A stretch of 34,949 bases of DNA from Halomonas sp. ML-15 (GCF_014779595.1 NZ_JACXZT010000011.1:1-34949); one strand, 5' to 3'; positions 14,628 through 25,472 are shown, counted from the stretch's first letter. Translations and numbers: made by a program. The notes: generated by a model not told the origin, from the letters alone.

Positions 14628-15977
14628 ATGAGTGATAAAACTCATGGTGAAGCGTCTGATCTGGACTTTTCAGAGCAGCCTGTGCCGCCAGAAGGGCGAA
14701 TGCCAAAAATAAATCTCATGATGGCATGGTGGGCTGTCTGTAGTGCCATTTTTTATATGGTGGTGGCCGCCGCCATGGCGCGTGCTTACGGCACCACCAA
14801 TGCACTTATCGGTATCGTGCTGACGATGATTGCGTATAGCGTGATCAATGGAGTGATTAGTCGCTATTCAATAAAGACGGGTTTGACTGTCGCACTTTTC
14901 TCCAAGATATTGTTTGGCCATTTCGGGGCCGTCGTGGCGACGCTAATATTCTTCGCCACCGCCCTCTATTATGCTGTGTTCGAAGGCTACGTCATGGCGC
15001 TGGTACTCTCCGAGTGGAGTGGCGTTATACCGATGGCGGTCTCCACCGCCATTGTGGCGATACTGGGCGTAGCGCTTATTTTTGGCAGCGTTCAGCACTG
15101 GCTGGACAAGTTCAACGGCGTCCTCCTGCCGGTCTATGTGGTCGGCATGCTGATAGCGGTGGGGATGGCAATCGCCGAGTTCGGCTACCCCAGCGGTTGG
15201 TTGACCCGTGTGCCGGAGGGCGGTGCCTCACCCTTTGGCTGGCTGCAGACCTTTGCCTACTACATGGGCGTATGGGTGCTGATGATGTTCACCTTCGACT
15301 ACGCTCGCTTTGGTCGTAAGGAGGACACCAAGTTTCATGCCCGGGTCACCTTCGGTATCCCCTTCTATGCCATGACCTTCCTGTTCAGCGGCATCGTGGG
15401 CATTCTGCTGGATTCCATGATCCCTACCGATGGCTTGTCGGAAGCCTCGGTGGTGCTGGGCCTGCTGGAATTGATGGGCTTTGGTGGCCTGCTGTTGGTA
15501 TGGGTGACACAGAGCCGCATCAACACCGCCAACTTCTACCTGGCGACGGTCAACTTCGAGTCGTTTATCCGCAAGGTCACTGGCATCCAGATGTCCAAGG
15601 TGGTCGCTGGCTGTGCCATCGGTCTCATCGCTTATGTGCTGATGATGGCCGATGTATTCTCGTACATTCTTCAGGCCTTGGCGTATCAAGGTGTCTTTGT
15701 GGTGGCCTGGGTAGGCGTGGCGCTCGCGCATATCCTGTCCAAAACCTATCAGGACCGGTTCAATGGCCATGTGGAATTGGATAATACCTATATTCCCGCC
15801 TTTAACCCCTGCGGCCTTGTCGCTTGGTGCGGCGCGACACTGACCGGTATTTTCATTATGCATGTTCCCGGGATTGCAGGGTTCTCGGCACCGGCCACCT
15901 TCGTGTTCGCCTATGTGGTTTATGAGCTCGGTCTCAGATTCGCACGAGAAGAGTGGTATGTCGCTAGCCTTAAATAA
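14628..15977 (+). CDS. NCS1-type (purine-cytosine permease-like) transporter
   Basis: A 449-residue inner-membrane protein with about 12 hydrophobic segments beginning near residue 30 (MMAWWAVCSAIFYMVVAAAMA). The pattern GTTNALIGIVLTMIAYSVING, with a charged loop FDYARFGRKEDTKFHA and helix WVTQSRINTANFYLATVNFE, fits the NCS1 nucleobase/hydantoin/allantoin symporter superfamily. AGAGGGA precedes ATG 14628. It follows the Pxp/biotin genes on the same strand, so it most likely imports that pathway's cyclic amide or ureide. Substrate specificity cannot be read from sequence. Confidence 0.85.
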   Translation: MSDKTHGEASDLDFSEQPVPPEGRMPKINLMMAWWAVCSAIFYMVVAAAMARAYGTTNALIGIVLTMIAYSVINGVISRYSIKTGLTVALFSKILFGHFGAVVATLIFFATALYYAVFEGYVMALVLSEWSGVIPMAVSTAIVAILGVALIFGSVQHWLDKFNGVLLPVYVVGMLIAVGMAIAEFGYPSGWLTRVPEGGASPFGWLQTFAYYMGVWVLMMFTFDYARFGRKEDTKFHARVTFGIPFYAMTFLFSGIVGILLDSMIPTDGLSEASVVLGLLELMGFGGLLLVWVTQSRINTANFYLATVNFESFIRKVTGIQMSKVVAGCAIGLIAYVLMMADVFSYILQALAYQGVFVVAWVGVALAHILSKTYQDRFNGHVELDNTYIPAFNPCGLVAWCGATLTGIFIMHVPGIAGFSAPATFVFAYVVYELGLRFAREEWYVASLK

Positions 15978-16312
15978 TAGGGCGTGATCAGTCCAGCTCT
16001 CTCGGGGCTTGAACGGTGCTTGGCGTGGGTGGTGAGAGTGGTCGCTGATTTTTGTCGAAGGCTGCCCACGCCTATTGTTCACGCAGGCGAACGAATCGAT
16101 GATGGCGGTGACACTGTCACCTCGTTCGATGAGCAGGCGGGCGTGAGTTGGCCCGCAAGCTCAGGCGGTGCGCTAGCACCACTGTTGCCGTGGGTTCCAT
16201 GAGCTCATACTCTGATACTCACAACCAGCCCCCCCTGCGGCTGACTCGCGGAGAGGAGATTGCCAGTGGTGCCTTCCTCGTCCATGCGGTTTAACTGATG
16301 CAAGGAAACAGT
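15978..16312. other. Intergenic stretch without a recognised gene
   Basis: I see no convincing gene or intrinsic terminator in these 335 bases. Open frames on both strands lack ribosome binding sites or antisense-overlap the cupin and permease genes. The segment must contain the promoter of the cupin gene, but I cannot place it. Confidence 0.4.
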
Positions 16313-16597
16313 ATGACCAGACCACAGGCAAGCAGCCAAGAGCAGATCAATAACGACCAGGTCATCGTCACCCGTTGGGACTTTCCACCAGGTGCGGAAA
16401 CCGGGTGGCACCGCCATGCCCACGACTATGTGATTGTGCCGATCCATGATGGCTCGATGCTGCTGGAAACGCCTGAAGGTAACCGTGAGGTGACGCTCCA
16501 GGCTGGTGTGTGCTACAACCGGGTGGAAGGCACTGAACATAACGTGATTAATAACGGCGAGACACCGTTCTCCTTTGTCGAAGTCGAGCTGAAATAA
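16313..16597 (+). CDS. Small cupin-domain protein
   Basis: A 94-residue single-domain cupin. The first cupin motif is recognisable in GWHRHAHDYVIVPIHDGSM, giving metal-binding histidines H-x-H, and the second half LQAGVCYNRVEGTEHNVIN supplies another histidine. Such small cupins bind a divalent metal and act as isomerases, dioxygenases or ligand sensors; the specific role is unknown. ATG 16313 is preferred (AAGGAAA upstream) over ATG 16298. It stands alone between the permease operon and a remnant on the opposite strand. Confidence 0.85.
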   Translation: MTRPQASSQEQINNDQVIVTRWDFPPGAETGWHRHAHDYVIVPIHDGSMLLETPEGNREVTLQAGVCYNRVEGTEHNVINNGETPFSFVEVELK

Positions 16598-16607
16598 CGC
16601 TTGTGGA

Positions 16608-16922
16608 CTACGCACGCTCCGGTGATGGTTTTTGGCCATCATGCGCGCTCCAATCGTGTGCTTGATGTGAATCCTTAGGCGCCTCCTGTCGATCGTTCAT
16701 TCCGTAGTCCCGGATGACGAAGGCGACGCGGAGTCGGTAGTCGGCAAAGATCTCCTGTCGACCGTCCTTCTGAACGGATCGGTGAGGTTCGAATGTTCGC
16801 CACTGCCTTACGGCTTCTTCATCCTGCCAGAGAGATAGAGAAAGAGTTTTTCCAGGGTGCGTGAGGCTTTCGAAGCGCGCTATCGATATAAAGCCGTCGA
16901 TGTCCTCCAGGTGTCGGCTCAA
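16608..16922 (-). pseudogene. 5'-truncated antibiotic-biosynthesis-monooxygenase (ABM) domain gene
   Basis: The product contains EDIDGFISIARFESL, TLSLSLWQDEEAVRQWR and ADYRLRVAFVIRDYGMND, the typical core and C-terminus of small ABM-domain (heme/quinol monooxygenase-like) proteins. The first beta strand normally preceding this (about 20-25 residues) is missing. The open frame continues a few dozen codons 5' to a TGA without any ATG, with some residual likeness (SPDDAANALSRHLEDIDGF). The TTG at 16920-16922 has no clear ribosome binding site. I read it as a decayed, non-functional gene. Confidence 0.6.
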
Positions 16923-17082
16923 GGCGTTAGCAGCGTCATCTGGGGAAGCTGCTAGACGAAGCGCTTGTTTCTGTCGATCAGCGTGGCCGCCAACGCAATT
17001 TAGGCTTGCGGGCCCTCATGTTGCTGAGCTTCTGGAGACGCTTATGGGCCTCGCCTTCAGTGGCGATGCATAGGAGGCAGAT

Positions 17083-17832
17083 ATGGTGGATTTCGCATCC
17101 CTGCTGGTAGTGACGAGCACCTTCCTGCTCGCTGGAAGCGTCAAGGGTGTGATTGGTCTTGGCCTCCCGACGGTTAGCCTGGCGCTCCTTACCGTTGCGA
17201 TGGATCTGCCCACCGCCATGGCACTGCTGCTGATCCCCTCATTCGTCACGAACCTTTGGCAATCTATGGTTGGCGGAAACGCTAGGGCCATCCTGGTTCG
17301 ACTCTGGCCATTTCTCGCGATGGCCACCATCACTGTCTGGTTGGGTGCGGCAGCATTGACGCGCGTCAATCTCTCGCTATTGACGGCACTCCTAGGCAGT
17401 TTGCTGATTATTTATGCTGTCGTGAACCTGGCCGGGATCAAGATTTTTGTACCAAGCCGCCATGAGTATTGGGCAGGGCCGCTAATCGGTTCTGCGAACG
17501 GGGTGCTTACCGGAATGACGGGATCGTTCGTTGTGCCGGGGGTGATGTTCCTCCAGGCCATTGGGCTACCACGGAACATGCTGATTCAAGCGATGGGCAT
17601 GCTGTTTACTGTCTCCACCGTGGCTCTTGCGGCGGCATTGCAACAGGCCAATTTTCTGACAGTTCAGTATGGTGCAATGTCAGCAGCAGCGGTGCTTCCT
17701 GCACTCGCCGGGATGGTTCTCGGGCAGCGAATTAGGGAACGTTTATCCGAGAAGATGTTTCGCAGTGTATTCTTTATCTCACTACTCCTTCTCGGCGCTT
17801 ACATCATGGTCAATGCTCTTCAAAAGCTCTAG
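17083..17832 (+). CDS. TauE/SafE family sulfite/organoanion exporter
   Basis: A 249-residue inner-membrane protein with about eight hydrophobic segments in two repeated halves. Each half has the TSUP-type glycine-rich loop (GSVKGVIGLGLPTVSLALL near residue 18, and GSANGVLTGMTGSFVVPGVMFL near 133). This family moves sulfite, sulfoacetate or other small organic anions. The start ATG 17083 is strongly supported by AGGAGG. No sulfur or taurine gene is adjacent, so the substrate is open. Confidence 0.88.
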   Translation: MVDFASLLVVTSTFLLAGSVKGVIGLGLPTVSLALLTVAMDLPTAMALLLIPSFVTNLWQSMVGGNARAILVRLWPFLAMATITVWLGAAALTRVNLSLLTALLGSLLIIYAVVNLAGIKIFVPSRHEYWAGPLIGSANGVLTGMTGSFVVPGVMFLQAIGLPRNMLIQAMGMLFTVSTVALAAALQQANFLTVQYGAMSAAAVLPALAGMVLGQRIRERLSEKMFRSVFFISLLLLGAYIMVNALQKL

Positions 17833-18040
17833 TGGTCGCACTAGGTGGTTAAGAGGCGCTCAACAGTGCCCATGGTATGGACATTTTCAATGGCCAACCG
17901 CTACAACGATGCCCTCACAGAACCTGCGCTGGGTGAGCGCGCGTGCCCTCCAACCCATGCGCCAGACGTCACTGGTATGCTATGACGCTCTATCGGTTAG
18001 CCAGTGACGCCCAGCACTGAGAAAAAGGAGGGGAGCACGA

Positions 18041-20041
18041 ATGCTAGAGCAGGCACTTGTTCAGATGTTGTTACTGCTTGGTGCCACGGTAGCAGTCGTG
18101 CTGATCTTTCAGCGCCTAAGGGTTCCGCCGAGCCTGGGCTATCTACTGGTGGGGGTGCTGCTGGGTTCCCATACCGCTGGACCGGTGGTCGACGACGGCA
18201 ATATTCGGGTGATCGCCGAGTTCGGCATCGTGTTCTTGCTCTTCACCATCGGGCTCAGTTTCTCGCTGCCGCAAATCTATGCGCTGCGGCACACCATCCT
18301 CGGCCTGGGCACTGCCCAGGTGGCTCTGACGACGGCGGTGGTAGGTGGTCTGGCTTGGTGGCTGGGCCTCCCTGGGCCGGCGGCCTTTGTGGTTGGGGCG
18401 GTGTTTGCACAGTCCTCCACCACCATCATTACCAAGCAGTTGATGGAACAGGGCGAGAGTCAGACCCGCCACGGGCGGCTGGGCACGACCATGTCAGTCT
18501 TCCAGGACATTACCGCAGTCCCCTTTGTGGTGGTGATCCCTGTGCTGGGAGTGGCGGCCGCCCAAGAGGTCGCCGGCTCACTGGGACTGGCGCTGGCCAA
18601 GGCATTGCTGGCGCTTGCGGTTGTGCTGGTTTCAGGGCGACTACTGTTGCGTCCGTTGTTTCATCTGGTGGCCGAGCGGCGCTCAGCCGAACTCTTCACC
18701 CTGACGGTGCTTTTTGTGTCGCTGGTGTCCGCCTGGACCACCCAGGCGCTGGGGCTTTCCATGGCCTTCGGTGCCTTCCTGGCTGGCATGGTGCTGGGGG
18801 ATACAGAATTTCGCCACCAGGTGGAGTCGACGATTCGCCCCTTCCGCGATGTGTTGCTGGGGCTGTTCTTCGTCAGCATCGGCATGCTGGTGGAGCCTGC
18901 GCTGCTGCCCGAGATCTGGTGGGAGGCACTGCTCGGCGCCATGGCGCTTCTGGCCATCAAGCTGGCGCTGGTGACCTTGATCGTGCGCCTGTCTGGCGTG
19001 GAGTTGCAGACAGCCTTTCGCACCGGCCTGCTGCTGGCAGTGGGTGGCGAATTTGGTTTCGCGCTTCTGGCCATTGGTCTTGAGGGCGGAGTGATCGATA
19101 GCGCCCCTGCTCAGGTGGTGCTTACCTCTGTGCTGTTTTCGATGATCCTTGCTCCATTCTTGATTCGATATAATCAACCACTGGCGGCTTGGCTGTTCGG
19201 GCGCGGGGCTCGCAAGCCACAGGACGTTGCGCCGGGTCCAAAGGGGGTAGAAGAGCAGGGGCATGTGGTCATCTGCGGGTTTGGAAGAACCGGTCAAACG
19301 GTGGCGCGTTTTCTGGAAAGCGAAGGGGTCAACTATGTGGCCTTGGACATGGACCCGTCGATTGTTCGTGAAGCGAGGCTGGCTGGGCAGCCGGTCTACT
19401 TCGGCGACTCCTCGGATCTTGCCGTGCTGGAAAACGTGGGGCTGGGGAGAGCCAGGCTGCTGATCATCAGTCACGATGACCGCCCGGCCGCGCTCAAGAC
19501 CCTGCGCCAGGCAGTTCATCTGAAGGCCGGTATCCCTGCCGTGGTGCGCACTCGCGATGAGGGCTCAGTCGCTGAGCTGGTCGCGGCGGGGGCCCACGAA
19601 GTCATTCCCGAAACACTCGAGGCGAGCATGCTCCTGACCTCCCACGCGCTGCAGGCATTGGGTGTGCCGCTCTATCGGGTCACCCGTCACCTCCAGGAGC
19701 AGCGAACCAGCCGCTATCAGATGCTGCGTGAGCTATTCCGCGGCAGTCTCGACAGCATCCAGGACCCGCGACCCGCTGGAGAGCAGGAGCGTCTGCATTC
19801 GGTGGTGCTCAGTGAGGGTAGCCCGGCCATCGGCCAGACCCTGGCGCAGTTGGATACGGAGCAGGATCAGGTATCTGTGACGGCACTCGTACGTGAGGAC
19901 CAGCGCCGTCGCTATCCAGAAAAGAGCACGCAGGTAGTGGCAGATGATGTGCTGGTGTTGCTGGGCTCCCAGGATAATCTCGAGAAGGTCGAGCGACGAC
20001 TCACCGGGGCCGATACGCCGTCAGGCGCGGATTCAGGCTAA
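18041..20041 (+). CDS. Kef/YbaL-type monovalent cation:proton antiporter (CPA2)
   Basis: A 666-residue three-part protein. Residues ~1-385 form a Na+/H+ exchanger domain with many membrane helices (GYLLVGVLLGSHTAGP, AVFAQSSTTIITKQL, FGAFLAGMVLGDTEF). A Rossmann TrkA-N domain starts near residue 407, with nucleotide loop CGFGRTGQTVARFLE and acidic strand end LDMD. A TrkA-C domain follows in the last ~80 residues. It would extrude K+ or Na+ in exchange for protons, gated by a nucleotide. This suits a halophile but is not specific to one. ATG 18041 follows AAGGAGGGG. The stop overlaps that of the convergent PII-like gene. Confidence 0.92.
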   Translation: MLEQALVQMLLLLGATVAVVLIFQRLRVPPSLGYLLVGVLLGSHTAGPVVDDGNIRVIAEFGIVFLLFTIGLSFSLPQIYALRHTILGLGTAQVALTTAVVGGLAWWLGLPGPAAFVVGAVFAQSSTTIITKQLMEQGESQTRHGRLGTTMSVFQDITAVPFVVVIPVLGVAAAQEVAGSLGLALAKALLALAVVLVSGRLLLRPLFHLVAERRSAELFTLTVLFVSLVSAWTTQALGLSMAFGAFLAGMVLGDTEFRHQVESTIRPFRDVLLGLFFVSIGMLVEPALLPEIWWEALLGAMALLAIKLALVTLIVRLSGVELQTAFRTGLLLAVGGEFGFALLAIGLEGGVIDSAPAQVVLTSVLFSMILAPFLIRYNQPLAAWLFGRGARKPQDVAPGPKGVEEQGHVVICGFGRTGQTVARFLESEGVNYVALDMDPSIVREARLAGQPVYFGDSSDLAVLENVGLGRARLLIISHDDRPAALKTLRQAVHLKAGIPAVVRTRDEGSVAELVAAGAHEVIPETLEASMLLTSHALQALGVPLYRVTRHLQEQRTSRYQMLRELFRGSLDSIQDPRPAGEQERLHSVVLSEGSPAIGQTLAQLDTEQDQVSVTALVREDQRRRYPEKSTQVVADDVLVLLGSQDNLEKVERRLTGADTPSGADSG

Positions 20042-20385
20042 TTGAGCGGGTGTTCCTTGCTGAGCGCCTTGATATGCTCGCTGAGCCCCAAGGCCCGGCT
20101 GACATCTAGCTCCAGGGCAATGCCGGTGTCGAGGCTCTCATCCAACTCGCCGGCCTGGGCGACCGCTTCGAGTACGGCACTTGAGCGGCGCGCCTCCACG
20201 AGGATCAGGATCACGCTGCGAGCCGCCATGAATTCCAGGCCGAAGAAGGTCAGGTGGGGCTCAAGCCCTTTCCCCTGGGCATTGTTGATGATGGTGGCCC
20301 CGGTGGCACCCGCATCCCGAGCAGCATCCAATACCCTATCGGTACGATCTTGATCGACAAAGATCATCAGCAATTTAAAGTCCAT
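20038..20385 (-). CDS. PII-like (GlnB-fold) signalling protein
   Basis: A 115-residue protein with the ferredoxin-like PII pattern: FKLLMIFVDQDRTDRVLDAARDAGATGATIINNAQG, a loop, then RSVILILVEARRSSAVLEAVAQAGELDESLDTGIALELDVSRALGL. It lacks the canonical uridylylation tyrosine context of GlnB/GlnK, so it is a PII-like relative, probably trimeric and nucleotide-binding. ATG 20385 has GGGAGGA upstream. It is convergent with the antiporter gene with a 4-base stop overlap. PII-like proteins often sit beside transporters they regulate, so a link with the antiporter is plausible but inferred. Confidence 0.8.
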   Translation of the reverse strand: MDFKLLMIFVDQDRTDRVLDAARDAGATGATIINNAQGKGLEPHLTFFGLEFMAARSVILILVEARRSSAVLEAVAQAGELDESLDTGIALELDVSRALGLSEHIKALSKEHPLN

Positions 20386-20556
20386 GTAGTCCTCCCTTTG
20401 CGGCCAGCTCGGCCAGCGTAGCTTATGGGGCACAGCGGTGTATTGTGCCACCAGAAAAAGACGCTGATTGCCCCCTCTGGTGTTCTTTATTCTAGGGCTG
20501 ATCGGCTCACACTGGGATGATCAGCGTCAGGTTGTCGCTAATCTTGCAGGCTTTTC

Positions 20557-20790
20557 TTACAGGCGCTTCACCACGCCCTCAATGGCTTGCTTGGCCTCCT
20601 CGCGGGCCGATGCTTGCTGTCCCGTGCTGAGACCCTCGGCGAAGATGGTCTCCACTTCGGTGATGCCGATCAGGCCCAGCATTGCCTTGAGGTGCGGCAG
20701 CTGACTGTCCAGTGGGGTACCGGCGTACTGGCCACCGCGGGCCAGCAGCACTGCCCGCTTGCCCTCCACCAGGCCTTGGGGGCCTTCTTT
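20557..20790 (-). pseudogene. Fragment of FMN-dependent NADH-azoreductase (azoR C-terminus)
   Basis: The frame [20 protein letters not shown], continuing to a TAA at 20557, matches the C-terminal ~75 residues of AzoR-type FMN reductases (about 200 residues in full). Upstream an in-frame stop appears at once and the sequence no longer resembles AzoR. The N-terminal two thirds are gone, apparently lost at a junction near 20785-20795, close to the 3' end of the LysR gene. Confidence 0.7.
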
Positions 20791-20823
20791 CGATCAAAAC
20801 GAATTCGGGAGGCAGCTCCAGGC

Positions 20824-21723
20824 CTACGCTTCGTGATCGCCAATCGCCGCCACGATGCCGTCGCAGAACCAGCGCTGGGCGGGGGCGCGGGCCGCTCCGG
20901 CGTGGTAGTAGAGCGTTACCTCGAAGGGAGGCACCGAGAATGGCAGTTCGCTGACCACCAGCGGCGTGCGTGCGGCGAAGCCGTTGGCGATCTGCGCGGG
21001 GAGTATGGCCAGCAGGTCGCTGCCCTGCAGGATCTGCGGCAGTACCGAGAAGTGCGGGATCTCCAGGCTCACCTTGCGCTGGATGCCGTCGCGGCGCATC
21101 ACCTCTTCGGCCAGGCCGTGCCCCGAAGCCGAGGCCACCACCACATGCCGGCCGGCGCTGAAACGCGCCAGGCTGAGCGGCTCGCCGGCCAGCGCCAGCG
21201 GATCGCTGAGACATACATAGCGGTCCTCGAACAGCGCCCGGCGCTGGATACCGTCGGCCGCCAGCGGGCGGCTGCAGATCACCGCGTTGACCTTGCCGCT
21301 GGTGAGCCAGTCGCCGGCACGGTCGATCTCCAGCGCCACCACCTCCAGCTCCATTCCCGGCGCCTCGGCGTGCAGCCGCGCCAGTATGCCGGGCAGCAGC
21401 GACATCTCGCCCAGGTCGGTCAGCGCCAGACGGAAGCGCCGGGTGCAGCTGGCCGGGTCGAAGTCGCGGCCGCTGGCCAGGGTCGCCTCGAGCTGATGCA
21501 GGGCGTCGCGCAGCGAAGGGTAGAGCTGGCGGGCGGTGACGGTGGGCTCCATGCCGTCGCGGCCGCGCACGAACAGGCGGTCGTCGAACTGCTCGCGGAG
21601 CCGGCTCAGGGCGTAGCTCACCGAGGGCTGGGTAACGAACAGCCGCTGGGCGGTCAGCGTCACGCTGCGGGTCTCGTAGAGCAGCACGAAGGTGCGCACC
21701 AGGTTGAGGTCGGCGTGGGCCAT
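20824..21723 (-). CDS. LysR-family regulator divergent from mdlC
   Basis: A 299-residue LysR regulator. It begins MAHADLNLVRTFVLLYETRSVTLTA, with helix-turn-helix TAQRLFVTQPSVSYALSRLRE, then FVRGRDGMEPT and a NodD/NahR-like effector domain starting FRLALTDLGEMSLLPGIL. This subgroup often senses aromatic acids. It is transcribed away from the benzoylformate decarboxylase gene across a 118-base gap holding symmetric sites, so it most likely activates mdlC. The ligand (mandelate, benzoylformate or a relative) is inferred from context. Confidence 0.9.
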   Translation of the reverse strand: MAHADLNLVRTFVLLYETRSVTLTAQRLFVTQPSVSYALSRLREQFDDRLFVRGRDGMEPTVTARQLYPSLRDALHQLEATLASGRDFDPASCTRRFRLALTDLGEMSLLPGILARLHAEAPGMELEVVALEIDRAGDWLTSGKVNAVICSRPLAADGIQRRALFEDRYVCLSDPLALAGEPLSLARFSAGRHVVVASASGHGLAEEVMRRDGIQRKVSLEIPHFSVLPQILQGSDLLAILPAQIANGFAARTPLVVSELPFSVPPFEVTLYYHAGAARAPAQRWFCDGIVAAIGDHEA

Positions 21724-21742
21724 CGTCGCTCCGATAAAATAG

Positions 21743-23428
<1,686 letters not shown>

Positions 23429-23460
23429 GACGACATTCATAACCACAACAGAGGTCGACC

Positions 23461-24477
23461 ATGAAACACGCCATCTCCCGCTGCCTGCTGGCCACCTGCG
23501 TGGCCGCCGCGGCGACCGCTGCCCACGCCGACACCCTGCGCATGGCACACTTCTGGCCCTCCGGCTCGGAGGTCAATCAGGAGATCTTCGAGGCCTGGGC
23601 CGCCAGCCTCGAAGAGGCCACCGACGGCGCGGTCTCGGTGGAGAACTACCCCTCCCAGACCCTGGGGCCGTCGGATCAGGCCTACCAGGGCGCGGTCAAC
23701 GGCATCTCGGATATCGCCATCACCATGCAGGGCTACACCTCGGGGCGTTTCCCGCTCTCGGAGATCGTGCAGCTGCCGGGCGTCTCGGCGAGTGCCTCCC
23801 AGGGCTCCTGCGTGCTGCAGTCGCTTTACGACGAGGGGCTGATCAGCGACGAGTATGACGACGTTAAGGTGCTCTACATGTTCGCCACCGGGCCGGCCTA
23901 CCTGCACACCCGCGGCGACGAACTGCAGACCCCCGACGACCTGCGCGGTCTGCGCATTCGCCGCCCCAGCGACGTCGCCGGCGAGATGCTCGAGCGGCTC
24001 GGTGCCCAGCCCATGGGCATGCCAGCGCCGGATATCTACACCTCGATGCAGCGCGGGGTGATGGATGGCCTGAGCTTCCCCTGGCAGGCGATGAAGACCT
24101 TCGGCATCAATGAGCTGGCCGAGTATCACCTCGAGGTGCCCTACTACACTGGGGTCGCCATGGCGGTGATGAACCTCGACAGCTACGAGCGGCTGGCCCC
24201 CGAGGTGCAGGAGGCCATCGACGCCCACACCGGGATGGAGTGGGCGGCGCGTGCCGGCGAGGTCTACGACCGCCTCGACCATGAAGGGCGTGAAGAAGCC
24301 GTGGAGCAGGGCGGCACCATTCACACGGTGGACGACCCGCTCAACGACCCGGACTGGGCCGAGCCTCTGCAGGAGGGCACCGAGCGCTACCTGACCCGCC
24401 TCGAGGAGCGCGGCATCGACAACGCCCGCGATGTCCACGCTCGCGCTTTGGAGCTGAGCGAGGGGTGTCGGTCCTGA
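23461..24477 (+). CDS. TRAP transporter substrate-binding protein (DctP family)
   Basis: A 338-residue periplasmic protein with a signal peptide (residues 1-23, cleavage after AAHA before DTLRMAHFWP). It has the DctP fold signature: LRIRRPSDVAGEMLERLGAQPMGMPAPDIYTSMQRGVMDG, with the conserved Arg region that binds a carboxylate. It lies 32 bases after mdlC on the same strand, so the ligand is probably an aromatic acid such as benzoylformate or mandelate (inferred). No DctQ or DctM membrane subunits follow; a regulator gene does instead. The binding protein must use membrane subunits encoded elsewhere, or the transporter has been broken up. Confidence 0.92.
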   Translation: MKHAISRCLLATCVAAAATAAHADTLRMAHFWPSGSEVNQEIFEAWAASLEEATDGAVSVENYPSQTLGPSDQAYQGAVNGISDIAITMQGYTSGRFPLSEIVQLPGVSASASQGSCVLQSLYDEGLISDEYDDVKVLYMFATGPAYLHTRGDELQTPDDLRGLRIRRPSDVAGEMLERLGAQPMGMPAPDIYTSMQRGVMDGLSFPWQAMKTFGINELAEYHLEVPYYTGVAMAVMNLDSYERLAPEVQEAIDAHTGMEWAARAGEVYDRLDHEGREEAVEQGGTIHTVDDPLNDPDWAEPLQEGTERYLTRLEERGIDNARDVHARALELSEGCRS

Positions 24478-24551
24478 GCGGTGCGTAGCGGTTCCGTTTT
24501 GGCCGCCGATCGGCGAAGGTAACGCTTTTACGCCATCGCCGGTCACTTGCC

Positions 24552-25472
24552 ATGCTCAATCCGCGTATCAAGCTGCGTCACTTGCAGGCCTTCCTCGAGG
24601 TCGCCAAGCGGCGCAGTTTCGCGCGCGCCGCCGATAGCCTGGCGATCACCCAGCCGGGCATCTCCAAGGCCATTCGCGAACTAGAGGAGAGCGTGGCCGC
24701 GCCGCTGTTCGAGCGCACGCCGCAGGGCGTGGCGCTGACCCAGGCGGGGCTCACCCTGCTGCGCCATGCCGGGCCGGCGCTACGCGCCCTCGAGGAGGGT
24801 GTGGGAGCGGCGAGTGCCGCCCAGGGCGGCGGCGAGTGGCTGCGGGTCGGGGCGCTCTCCACGGTGGAGAGCCAACTGCTGCCGCGGGCGATCCTGCGCT
24901 GGCAGGCGAGCCTCGACGCCCCCGAGAGCGGCGTCAAGGTGGTCACTGGGGCTAGCGCCTACCTGCTCTCGCAGCTGCGTGCTGGCGAGCTCGACCTGGT
25001 GGTGGGGCGCATGACCGAGGCCCGCGAGATTCACGACCTGACCTTCGAGCACCTCTACTACGAGCCGCTGCTGCTGGTAGTGCGCGCCGGCCACCCGCTG
25101 GCCGGCGTCGCGCCGCTCCCCGCCGAGCGCCTGAGTGAGCTGGCGTGGGTGCTGCCGCCGCCGCAGACCACCCTGCGCCAGCGGGTCGACAGCTTCTGCG
25201 TGCGCCACGGCCTGGGCCTGCCCGGTCGGCGCCTGGAGACCCTGTCGCTGCCGATCAGCCGGCGCTACACCCTCGACAGCGACGCGCTATGGGTCGCCCC
25301 GCGGGAAGCCGTCGCCGATGACCTCGCCGCCGGCCTGCTGGCCGAGCTGGCGCTGCCGCTGGAGGCCCAGGGCGGCTCGGTGGGCTTCTGCCGCAATGCC
25401 AGCCTGCAGCCCTCGCTGGGGCTGGAAGCCTTCTGCGAGGCGCTGCGCGAGGCGGCGGCGCAACATCGATAG
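24552..25472 (+). CDS. pcaQ: PcaQ-type LysR regulator of protocatechuate genes
   Basis: A 306-residue LysR regulator with N-terminal [23 protein letters not shown], helix-turn-helix [21 protein letters not shown] and the effector domain continuing [18 protein letters not shown]. The [15 protein letters not shown]-like opening is typical of PcaQ/GbpR relatives. A near-perfect PcaQ operator begins at the base after its stop codon and pcaHG follow, which supports the name. In the best-known alphaproteobacterial cases pcaQ is divergent from its targets; here it points the same way as pcaHG. The ATG has only a weak ribosome binding site. Confidence 0.85.
   Translation: MLNPRIKLRHLQAFLEVAKRRSFARAADSLAITQPGISKAIRELEESVAAPLFERTPQGVALTQAGLTLLRHAGPALRALEEGVGAASAAQGGGEWLRVGALSTVESQLLPRAILRWQASLDAPESGVKVVTGASAYLLSQLRAGELDLVVGRMTEAREIHDLTFEHLYYEPLLLVVRAGHPLAGVAPLPAERLSELAWVLPPPQTTLRQRVDSFCVRHGLGLPGRRLETLSLPISRRYTLDSDALWVAPREAVADDLAAGLLAELALPLEAQGGSVGFCRNASLQPSLGLEAFCEALREAAAQHR

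Noticed and set aside
18004-19083. A 359-codon plus-strand frame overlapping the antiporter
   Set aside because: The antiporter frame has exact domain motifs and a strong ribosome binding site; the other frame is a G/A/R-rich shadow.
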